Assembly (NCBI GenBank): GCA_946530565.1
Contig: CAMNAE010000058.1
Location: 1-8,151, forward strand
Reading direction: 5' to 3'
Source: an uncultured Oscillibacter sp.
GTDB lineage: Bacteria > Bacillota > Clostridia > Oscillospirales > Oscillospiraceae
DNA: 8,151 nt
The translations under genes were made by a program, and so were the position numbers. The notes beneath the pieces are model-generated. The model worked only from the letters and a program-made list of their open reading frames with translations. It had not been told where the DNA came from and did not search any database. Of the stretch, positions 1 through 6,160 are shown piece after piece. Every line of letters starts with the position of its first letter. Positions within the stretch are counted from its first letter, which is position 1.

Positions 1-459
1 GCGCCGCTCGCGCTCATGTACAAGGCCGTCAACACGATGGACAGCATGCTCGGCTACAAAAACGAGCGTTATGTAAACTTCGGCCGCGTGCCGGCGCGCC
101 TCGACGACGCGGTCAATTTCCTTCCGGCGCGCCTAGCGGCGCTTTTATGGATCACCGCGGCGCAGCTCTGCGACTTTGACGGACGCGGCGCGCTTCGCGT
201 ATTTCTGCGCGACCGGCGAAAGCACCCGAGCCCGAACTCCGCGCAGACGGAGTCGGCCTGCGCCGGGGCGCTCGGCGTACGTCTCGGCGGCCCGAGCGTC
301 TATTTCGGTGCGGTTCATGAAAAGCCCTGGCTCGGCGACGAGCAGCGCGTGATCGAGCCCGGGGACATTTTAAAGACGCGCCGCATGCTTTTCTGTGCGT
401 CCGCGCTTTGCCTCGCGCTCTGCGCGGCGGCGCGGAGCCTTTGGCTGTCGGTTGTCTGA
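1..459 (+). CDS. cbiB: CbiB/CobD-type adenosylcobinamide-phosphate synthase, C-terminal part (5' end outside window)
   Basis: The reading frame is open from base 1 and ends at TGA 457-459, leaving 152 codons, about half of a usual CbiB of roughly 310-320 residues. The conserved CbiB signature runs through the first 40 codons: YKAVNTMDSMLGYKNERY, then FG, ARLDD and a PARL segment. Further on come SPNS and the GALGVRLGGP block with a following YFG. A hydrophobic stretch ends the protein, consistent with the multi-pass inner-membrane location of the family. CbiB joins adenosylcobyric acid to (R)-1-amino-2-propanol phosphate (or aminopropanol) to give adenosylcobinamide (phosphate). The ATG at 16 is an internal methionine inside the signature, not a start. 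The substrate-making gene cobD follows after 28 bases, which supports a shared operon. The family call is from remembered motifs. Confidence 0.93.
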   Translation, partial: APLALMYKAVNTMDSMLGYKNERYVNFGRVPARLDDAVNFLPARLAALLWITAAQLCDFDGRGALRVFLRDRRKHPSPNSAQTESACAGALGVRLGGPSVYFGAVHEKPWLGDEQRVIEPGDILKTRRMLFCASALCLALCAAARSLWLSVV

Positions 460-471
460 GGGACAAAAAAA

Positions 472-480
472 GGGGAGGTG
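472..480 (+). promoter_or_regulatory. Ribosome binding site that fixes the cobD start
   Basis: GGGGAGGTG lies 7 bases before the TTG at 488; the GGAGG core (474-478) is 9 bases away. No comparable site precedes the upstream in-frame ATG at 395, which lies inside cbiB. This site therefore decides for the TTG start. Confidence 0.8.
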
Positions 481-487
481 GACGGCT

Positions 488-1588
488 TTGGAGCACGGAG
501 GCGTTTTGTGCGGCGCAGAGCTCGATTTTTCTGCGAATGTGAGCCCGCTCGGCGTGCCGGAGGGCGTACTTGCTGCCGTGCGCGCGGCCGCGGAGACGGC
601 TGACCGCTACCCGGACCCGGAGTGCCGGGCGCTCCGCACGGCGCTGGCGAAGGAGCACGGCGTGCCGATCGAGTGGATCCTCTGCGGCGCCGGCGCGGCG
701 GAGCTCATCTACCGCCTGTGCCTGGCCGAGCGGCCAAAACGCGCTCTTTTGCCGGCGCCCGCTTTTTCGGAGTATGAAAAGGCGCTCCGTACGAGCCTTT
801 GCGGGGAGATCGCCTTTTTCAGCCTGCCCGCGTTCCCCGAAGAACGCAGCAGAAACGAGGCGCGAAATGGCGTGGGAGATCGTGAGCGCGCCGCGCAGAG
901 CCTTGACGAGCTGCGCGCACTGATCGGGCGCTCAGACGCGCAGGGAGAGACGCTTGTATTTTTATGTCAACCAAATAACCCGACCGGGCTGTCTCTTCCG
1001 CGCGGCGGGCTGAAGCATCTTCTGCGCCTTTGCCGCGATCGACACTGCCGCCTCGTCGTCGATGAGTGCTTCGTGCCCTTTACCGACGACCCCGGGGCGC
1101 TGACGCTCCTGCGGGAGCTTGCGAAATATCCGGAGCTCGTGATCCTGCGCGCCTTCACGAAGCTCTATGGCATGGCCGGGCTGCGGCTGGGCTGTGCGCT
1201 CTCGAGCGACACGGCGCTCCTTGCGCGCATGCGCATCTCGGGCCCGCCCTGGAGCGTATCGGGCGTCGCCCAGGCGGCCGGGCTCGCGGCTCTGAAAGAA
1301 AAAGATTATGTAAACCGAGTCCGCGCGCTGATCGCCTCTGAGCGGCCGCGCGTGTACCGCGCGCTCTTATCTCTCGGGCTCGAGGTCATCCCCGGGGAGG
1401 CGAACTTTCTGCTGTTCCGCGGCCCGAAGGGCCTTGCGGAGAAGCTGCTGAAAAAGGGCATCGCGATCCGCCCCTGCGGGAATTTCAGGGGGCTTGATGA
1501 GCGCTGCTATCGCGTGTGCCTGCGCACGCGCGAGGAAAACGACCGCCTGATCGCGGACCTGGGGGAGGTGCTGATGTATGGCCGCTAA
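488..1588 (+). CDS. cobD: L-threonine-O-3-phosphate decarboxylase (PLP enzyme of cobalamin side-chain synthesis)
   Basis: This is a 366-residue fold-type I PLP enzyme that should convert L-threonine phosphate to (R)-1-amino-2-propanol phosphate, the linker used by CbiB. The start is TTG at 488, behind a good ribosome binding site. It gives an N-terminus reading MEHGG, then LDFSAN and PLG, as in CobD. The open frame reaches upstream to ATG 395, but those 31 codons overlap cbiB and look unrelated. Visible motifs are NNPTG at residues 163-167, the PLP-ring aspartate D192 in VVDECF, and the Schiff-base lysine K225 in FTKLYGMAGLRLG. The C-terminus carries an NFRGLDERCYRVCLR block typical of CobD. 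Compared with remembered Salmonella CobD, the loop after HGG is shorter and a charged segment around residues 116-135 is longer. Histidinol-phosphate aminotransferase is the close paralogue; the cbi neighbours and N-terminal HGG/LDFSAN favour CobD. Confidence 0.9.
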   Translation: MEHGGVLCGAELDFSANVSPLGVPEGVLAAVRAAAETADRYPDPECRALRTALAKEHGVPIEWILCGAGAAELIYRLCLAERPKRALLPAPAFSEYEKALRTSLCGEIAFFSLPAFPEERSRNEARNGVGDRERAAQSLDELRALIGRSDAQGETLVFLCQPNNPTGLSLPRGGLKHLLRLCRDRHCRLVVDECFVPFTDDPGALTLLRELAKYPELVILRAFTKLYGMAGLRLGCALSSDTALLARMRISGPPWSVSGVAQAAGLAALKEKDYVNRVRALIASERPRVYRALLSLGLEVIPGEANFLLFRGPKGLAEKLLKKGIAIRPCGNFRGLDERCYRVCLRTREENDRLIADLGEVLMYGR

Positions 1589-3062
1589 GTGCATCATGAT
1601 CCAGGGCACGATGTCCGGTGTCGGCAAGAGCCTGCTCGCGGCGGCGCTCTGCCGCATCCTGCGTCAGGACGGAAAGCGCGCCGCGCCCTTTAAAAGCCAG
1701 AACATGGCCCTGAACAGCTTCGTGACCGCGGACGGCCTTGAGATGGGCCGCGCGCAGGCGATGCAGGCGGAGGCGGCGGGCATCGCGCCGGATGTGCGCA
1801 TGAACCCGATCCTCCTGAAGCCCTCGAGCGACACGGGCTCCCAGGTGATACTGAACGGCCGCGTGCTCGGCCAGATGCCCGCGCGGGCGTATTTTCAGAA
1901 AAAGCGGGAGCTGCTGCCCGAGGTGCTCCGCGCCTACCGGAGCCTCGCCGAAGAATACGACATCATCGTGATCGAGGGCGCCGGGAGCCCGGCCGAGATC
2001 AACTTAAGGGCCGACGACATCGTGAATATGGGCCTTGCTTCGGCCGTTGACGCGCCGGTGCTCCTCGTGGGGGACATCGACCGCGGGGGCGTCTTCGCGC
2101 AGCTCTACGGCACCGTCGCGCTGCTCAGCCCCGGGGAGCGCGCGCGCGTGAAGGGGCTCATCATCAACAGGTTCCGCGGCGACGCGGCTTTGCTCGCGCC
2201 GGGCCTGAAGCAGATCGAAGCGCTGACCGGGATCCCCGTGCTCGGCACGGTAAAATGGCTCGACGTCGACATCGACGAGGAGGATTCCCTCGCGCCGGCG
2301 CTTTCGCGGCGGGAAAAACACAAGCTCATCGATATCGCGGTCGTGCGCCTGCCGCGGATCTCGAATTTCACGGACTTTGCCCCGCTCGAGCGGCGCGAAC
2401 GGCTCGGCGTGCGCTTTGTGACGCGGCCCCGGGAGCTGGGGACGCCGGATCTTGTGATCCTGCCCGGCACGAAGAGCACGATCGCGGATCTCAGGTGGCT
2501 GCGCGGCAGCGGGCTTGAGGCGGCGATTTTAAAGCTTGCGAGCCGCGGCGTGCCGGTCCTCGGTATCTGCGGCGGCTATCAGATGCTCTCGGAGTCGATC
2601 GAGGACCCGGAGGGCGTTGAGGGCGCGCCGGAGCGCGTCCGCGGGCTCGGGCTGCTGAAAGTGAAGACCCGCTTTGAAAAGGAAAAGCGCCTCCGTCAGG
2701 TCACGGGGCGCATCGCGTCAGGGCCGATGGCGGGCGCGCGCGTGGCGGGCTACGAGATCCACATGGGCGCGTCTTCCGAAGCAGAAACGCCGCTTGTCGC
2801 GCTCAGCGGCGGCGAAACCGACGGGGCGCTGCGGGGGAATGTCTGCGGGACCTATCTCCACGGGCTCTTTGACGAGCCGGAGGCTGCCGCGGCGCTGGAA
2901 AACTGGCTCTGTGCGCGCCGGGGCATCGCGCCGGGCGCGGAAAAACCCGAGACGGCGGAGCAATACCGGGAGCGGCAGTATGACCTGCTCGCTGCGGGCG
3001 TCCGGAACGCGCTCGATATGGACGCCGTCTATCGCATCATCGAAGGGGGGACGGGCATATGA
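1578..3062 (+). CDS. cbiP: Cobyric acid synthase (adenosylcobyrinate a,c-diamide amidase)
   Basis: This 494-residue protein matches the usual CbiP/CobQ length of about 485-510. It amidates four side chains of adenosylcobyrinate a,c-diamide to give adenosylcobyric acid, using glutamine and ATP in the cytoplasm. The N-terminal dethiobiotin-synthetase-like ATPase domain opens with the P-loop GTMSGVGKS (residues 10-18), followed by SQNMALNS near residue 40 and a VIEGAGSPAEINL segment. The C-terminal class I glutamine amidotransferase domain has the nucleophile C331 in GICGGYQM, a YEIHMG motif, and the catalytic H428 in GTYLHGLFD. The ATG at 1578 lies 9 bases behind a GGAGG (1564-1568) embedded in the cobD end, and the two genes overlap by 11 bases, suggesting translational coupling. 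Nothing looks truncated. Confidence 0.97.
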   Translation: MAAKCIMIQGTMSGVGKSLLAAALCRILRQDGKRAAPFKSQNMALNSFVTADGLEMGRAQAMQAEAAGIAPDVRMNPILLKPSSDTGSQVILNGRVLGQMPARAYFQKKRELLPEVLRAYRSLAEEYDIIVIEGAGSPAEINLRADDIVNMGLASAVDAPVLLVGDIDRGGVFAQLYGTVALLSPGERARVKGLIINRFRGDAALLAPGLKQIEALTGIPVLGTVKWLDVDIDEEDSLAPALSRREKHKLIDIAVVRLPRISNFTDFAPLERRERLGVRFVTRPRELGTPDLVILPGTKSTIADLRWLRGSGLEAAILKLASRGVPVLGICGGYQMLSESIEDPEGVEGAPERVRGLGLLKVKTRFEKEKRLRQVTGRIASGPMAGARVAGYEIHMGASSEAETPLVALSGGETDGALRGNVCGTYLHGLFDEPEAAAALENWLCARRGIAPGAEKPETAEQYRERQYDLLAAGVRNALDMDAVYRIIEGGTGI

Positions 3063-3703
3063 GACCGGCCGAGATCGAGCGGCGGAGCATGGAGATCATC
3101 GCGCAGGAGCTGGGAGCGCGGGAGATCACGCTGCCCGCGGAGAACGCCGCGGTCATCAAGCGCGTCATCCACGCGACGGCGGACTTCGACTACGCGGCGT
3201 CTCTGCGCTTCACCCCCGGCGCGGTGCGCGCCGGCATCGCGGCCCTTCGCGGCGGGATCGTCGTGACGGATACGAACATGGCGCTCGCCGGGCTGAGCCG
3301 CCGCGCGCTTGAGCTGCTCGGCGCCGAAAAGCGCTGTTACATGGCGGACGCGGCCGTCGCCTCCGAGGCGAAAACGCGGGAGACCACCCGTGCGGCGGTC
3401 TCGATGGAGCACGCCTTTCGTGATCATGCAGCCCCGATCTTCGCCGTCGGCAACGCGCCGACCGCGCTCTTTGCGATCGCGGGCGCGATCGAAGGCGGCC
3501 GTCGCCCGGCGCTCGTGATCGCGGTGCCGGTCGGCTTTGTGAACGTCGTCGAGGCCAAGGAGCGCGTGTTCGCGGCCTGCGAAACGGCCGGCGTCCCCTG
3601 CATCGCCGCGTTTGGAAGAAAGGGCGGCAGCTCCGTCGCCGCCGCGATCGTCAACGCGCTCTTGTACGAGGCCGCGGGGCTCGCAGATCCTGCTCTGCGC
3701 TGA
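3059..3703 (+). CDS. cbiC: Cobalt-precorrin-8 methylmutase
   Basis: This 214-residue protein has the normal length for CbiC/CobH. It moves the methyl group from C-11 to C-12 of cobalt-precorrin-8, giving cobyrinate. Family landmarks are the proposed catalytic H38 in IKRVIHATADFD, the DTNMALAG block from D71, R111 after a TT pair, the GNAPTAL motif at 131-137, and a GRKGGSSVAAAIVNALLY tail from residue 186. The start ATG overlaps the cbiP stop as ATGA, and GAAGGGGGG at 3042-3050 can serve as the ribosome binding site. It appears to be the last gene of the operon, because hairpins and then a convergent gene follow. CbiC acts before CbiP, CobD and CbiB, so gene order does not follow pathway order. 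The CbiC rather than CobH name rests on the inferred anaerobic lifestyle. Confidence 0.96.
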   Translation: MRPAEIERRSMEIIAQELGAREITLPAENAAVIKRVIHATADFDYAASLRFTPGAVRAGIAALRGGIVVTDTNMALAGLSRRALELLGAEKRCYMADAAVASEAKTRETTRAAVSMEHAFRDHAAPIFAVGNAPTALFAIAGAIEGGRRPALVIAVPVGFVNVVEAKERVFAACETAGVPCIAAFGRKGGSSVAAAIVNALLYEAAGLADPALR

Positions 3704-3738
3704 AAGCGCCCTCGTTGAAACACACGCGGTCATTCCGA

Positions 3739-3759
3739 GCCGGTGCCGCAGGCGCCGGC
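3739..3759 (+). terminator. GC hairpin downstream of cbiC, possible cbi operon 3' end
   Basis: Arms 3739-3747 and 3751-3759 pair over 9 positions with one G-U pair around a 3-base GCA loop, 35 bases after the cbiC stop. No proper T-tract follows (the next run of T is at 3775-3778), so it may protect the 3' end of the mRNA rather than terminate by itself. Confidence 0.35.
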
Positions 3760-3787
3760 GTGGTTGACAAACGCTTTTATCTGTTCG

Positions 3788-3843
3788 ATCTCAAAAAAGC
3801 CGCCTCCGGAGGAAGTCTCCGGAGGCGGCTTGTGTCTTGAGAT
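3788..3843. terminator. Strong bidirectional-type hairpin between cbiC and glnN
   Basis: A perfect 15-base-pair stem (3797-3811 with 3817-3831) closes a 5-base GAAGT loop. An outer 7-base-pair stem (3788-3794 with 3837-3843) can extend it. On the - strand the stem is followed directly by six T (complement of 3793-3798), an excellent intrinsic terminator 25 bases beyond the glnN stop. On the + strand the tail is only a TTGTGTCTT run, so stopping the cbi transcript here is plausible but weaker. In the fully extended form the six A/T bases at 3793-3798 are partly taken into the stem. Confidence 0.85.
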
Positions 3844-3855
3844 AAAAGGCTTCGT

Positions 3856-5943
3856 TTACACCGAGAAGAGCAGGTCCTCGTAGGTCGGGAAGGGCCAGAA
3901 GCTGCGGTCGGTGATCTCCTCGAGCGCGTCGGCCGCGGCTCTTGCGGCGTTCATGTCGGGGATCAGCATGTCGTGGCTGAAGTGCATCGCGCGCTCGGCG
4001 TCTGCGGGTACGGCGGCAAGGTCCGCTTCGAGCTTTTCGCAGGCGGCGTAGAGCTGATCTTCGAGGGCTGCGAGCTTCTTCACGGTCTCGCGCTCATAGC
4101 GGCTCGCGGCGCCCAGGCTCTCCTTGCCGGCGTGGCGCTCGGTCAGCGCGCCCGCGTAGGCGGAGACGGCGGGCAGTATGTCGCGGCGGATCATGTCGAC
4201 CATCGTCTTTGCCTCGATGCCGATGACCGCGCGGTAATTCTCCTTGTGGATCGCGGCGCGGGCGTCCATCTCGGCCTGCGTGTAGATGCCGTGCTTCTGG
4301 AAGAGCGCGACGTTCTTCGGCGCCGTGTAGATGTCGAGCGCGTCGGCCGTTGAGGTGAGGTTCGGCAGTCCGCGCGATTCGGCCTCGCGGATCCAGGCGT
4401 CGTCGTAGCCGTTGCCGTTGAAGATCACGCGCTTGTGCTCCATGAGCGTGCGGCGGATCAGCGCGTTCAAGTCGTTTGCGAAGTCCGTGCTCTTTTCGAG
4501 GATGTCGGCGAACTGCTCGAGCTCCTCGGCCATGATCGTGTTGAGCGCGATGTTCGGGCCGGAGACCGACTGCGAGGAGCCGAGCATGCGGAACTCGAAC
4601 TTGTTGCCGGTGAAGGCCATCGGCGAGGTGCGGTTGCGGTCGGTGTTGTCCTGCGGGATCGCGGGGAGGACGTCGACGCCGATCTTGAGCGTCTGCTTGC
4701 CCGCGTCGCGGTAGACCGTGCCGGAGATGATCGCCTCGACGACGGCCTCGAGCTCGTCGCCCAGGAAGATCGACACGACGGCCGGCGGCGCCTCCTGCGC
4801 GCCCAGGCGGTGGTCGTTGCCGGGGAAGGCGACGGTCGCGCGCAGGAAGTCGGCGTACTCGTCGACGCCCTTGATGAAGGCGGCGAGGAAGAGCAGGAAC
4901 TGCGCGTTCTGGCTCGGGGTCTTGCCGGGCTTGAAGAGGTTCACGCCCGTGTCGGTGCCGAGCGACCAGTTGTCGTGCTTGCCGGAGCCGTTGACGCCGG
5001 CAAAGGGCTTCTCGTGCAGGAGGCAGACGAGGTCGTGCCGGTCGGCGACCTTCTTCATGAGCTCCATCGCGAGCTGGTTCGTGTCGCAGGCGGTGTTCGC
5101 GTCCGAGAAGATCGGCGCCATCTCGTGCTGGGAGGGCGCGACCTCGTTGTGCTTCGTCTTGGAGAGCACGCCGAGCGCCCAGAGCGTCTCGTCGAGATCC
5201 TTCATGTACGCGGCCACGCGCGGCTTGATCGCGCCGAAGTAGTGGTCCTCGAGCTCCTGACCGCGCGGCGGCTTCGCACCGAAGAGCGTGCGCCCGGCGT
5301 ATCTGAGGTCGCGGCGCTCGTTGAAGAGCTTTTTGTCGATCAGGAAGTATTCCTGCTCGGCGCCGACCTGCGGGATCACGCGGCGCGTCGTCGTGTCGCC
5401 GAAGAGGCGCAGGATCCTGAGCGCCTGCTTCGAGACCGCGTCCATGCTCTTCAGAAGCGGCGTCTTTTTATCGAGCGCGTGGCCGGAGTAGGAAAAGAAG
5501 ACCGTCGGGATGCACAGCGACCCCTCTTTGATGAAGGCGGGGGAGGTCGGGTCCCAGGCCGTGTAGCCGCGCGCCTCAAAGGTCGCGCGCAGGCCGCCGG
5601 AGGGGAAGGAGGAGGCGTCCGGCTCGCCGCGCACGAGCTCCTTGCCCGAGAACTCCATGATCACCTTGCCGCCCTCGGCGGGGGTGATGAAGCTGTCGTG
5701 CTTTTCGGCGGTGACGCCGGTCATCGGCTGGAACCAGTGCGTATAGTGCGTGGCGCCGTGCTCCACGGCCCACTGCTTCATGGCCTCGGCGATCTCGCCG
5801 GCCGTGTAGGAGTCGAGGCTCGTGCCGTCGGTCACACTCTTTTTCCAGGCCTTGAAGGCGGGGGAGGAGAGCCGCTCCTTCATGGTCGCCTCGTTGAAGA
5901 CCATGCTGCCGAAGAGCTCAGGGAGACGTGCGGAAGTACTCAT
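3856..5943 (-). CDS. glnN: Type III glutamine synthetase (GlnN)
   Basis: This 695-residue protein has the length of type III glutamine synthetase, clearly longer than type I (about 450-470). It makes glutamine from glutamate, ammonia and ATP in the cytoplasm. The type-specific N-terminus PELFGSMVFNEATMKERL is present. Active-site blocks are AEQEYF (195-200), NEVAPSQHEMAP (266-277), VNGSGKHDNWS (317-327), GNDHRLGAQEAPP (375-387) and the DRNRTSP to FEFRMLGSSQS block (435-459). FNGNGYDDAW (508-517) follows in the C-terminal part. The start was set at ATG 5943-5941 because AAGGAGG lies 7 bases upstream; the frame is open 23 codons further to 6012, but those codons cover the leader and have no family likeness. 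It is monocistronic by appearance, with its own terminator. The conserved residues look complete, so an active enzyme is expected. Confidence 0.97.
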   Translation of the reverse strand: MSTSARLPELFGSMVFNEATMKERLSSPAFKAWKKSVTDGTSLDSYTAGEIAEAMKQWAVEHGATHYTHWFQPMTGVTAEKHDSFITPAEGGKVIMEFSGKELVRGEPDASSFPSGGLRATFEARGYTAWDPTSPAFIKEGSLCIPTVFFSYSGHALDKKTPLLKSMDAVSKQALRILRLFGDTTTRRVIPQVGAEQEYFLIDKKLFNERRDLRYAGRTLFGAKPPRGQELEDHYFGAIKPRVAAYMKDLDETLWALGVLSKTKHNEVAPSQHEMAPIFSDANTACDTNQLAMELMKKVADRHDLVCLLHEKPFAGVNGSGKHDNWSLGTDTGVNLFKPGKTPSQNAQFLLFLAAFIKGVDEYADFLRATVAFPGNDHRLGAQEAPPAVVSIFLGDELEAVVEAIISGTVYRDAGKQTLKIGVDVLPAIPQDNTDRNRTSPMAFTGNKFEFRMLGSSQSVSGPNIALNTIMAEELEQFADILEKSTDFANDLNALIRRTLMEHKRVIFNGNGYDDAWIREAESRGLPNLTSTADALDIYTAPKNVALFQKHGIYTQAEMDARAAIHKENYRAVIGIEAKTMVDMIRRDILPAVSAYAGALTERHAGKESLGAASRYERETVKKLAALEDQLYAACEKLEADLAAVPADAERAMHFSHDMLIPDMNAARAAADALEEITDRSFWPFPTYEDLLFSV

Positions 5944-5950
5944 GGGGATT

Positions 5951-5957
5951 CCTCCTT
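5951..5957 (-). promoter_or_regulatory. Ribosome binding site of glnN
   Basis: AAGGAGG on the - strand lies 7 bases before ATG 5943, selecting this start over the upstream in-frame ATG at 6012. Confidence 0.85.
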
Positions 5958-5984
5958 GCGACTGCGGCCGTGCCGCGATTGCAA
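5956..5984 (-). other. Small hairpin in the glnN leader next to the ribosome binding site
   Basis: GCGGC (5964-5968) and GCCGC (5972-5976) form a 5-base-pair stem with a 3-base loop. An outer TTGC/GCAA pair (5956-5959 with 5981-5984) would include the first two bases of the ribosome binding site. It could influence translation, but such GC hairpins are common at this base composition. Confidence 0.3.
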
Positions 5985-6002
5985 ATACAAAAATACAGCA
6001 TA

Positions 6003-6032
6003 AAGGTAACACCTCGGGCCGGCACTTGTCAA
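6003..6032 (-). promoter_or_regulatory. Possible glnN promoter
   Basis: On the - strand a perfect TTGACA (complement of 6027-6032) is followed after 18 bases by TACCTT (complement of 6003-6008), a weak -10 that keeps only the first, second and last consensus bases. A second TTGACA directly abuts the first (6033-6038), making a tandem hexamer. A TATGCT at 5997-6002 fits the -10 consensus better but is too far from either TTGACA. The position, about 60 bases ahead of the start codon, is sensible. Confidence 0.4.
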
Positions 6033-6085
6033 TGTCAAAAGGATACGAAAATGCGGCGCCGCTCCGAAAAAAATGTGATACGCAG

Positions 6086-6125
6086 AAGACCGGCGGGCCT
6101 TTCCGTGATCAGGCTCGCCGGTCTT
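6086..6125. terminator. Hairpin terminator downstream of the lipoprotein gene
   Basis: Arms 6086-6100 and 6111-6125 pair over 15 positions with one G-U pair and a 10-base loop. It lies 35 bases beyond the lipoprotein stop codon on the - strand. On that strand a seven-T run (complement of 6067-6073) follows only after 12 bases. On the + strand a T-rich ATCTGTTTTGTTCT tail follows immediately. It can plausibly end the lipoprotein transcript and block antisense read-through from the other side. Confidence 0.65.
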
Positions 6126-6160
6126 ATCTGTTTTGTTCTCTGCAGCGGACAGAAAAGCGG

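Noticed and set aside
3029..3733. A 234-codon open frame on the - strand opposite cbiC
   Set aside because: It is Arg/Asp/Gly-rich and has no recognisable motif, whereas cbiC on the other strand matches its family throughout.
3764..3792. TTGACA at 3764-3769 as a + strand promoter
   Set aside because: The sequence 17 bases downstream (GATCTC) is not a -10 box, and a strong terminator follows at once with no + strand gene after it.
4435..6003. A 522-codon open frame on the + strand opposite glnN
   Set aside because: Its product is a monotonous Arg/Val/Leu/Glu/Ala-rich sequence with no family likeness. It is the mirror of GC-rich codons in glnN, whose conserved motifs prove the - strand is coding.
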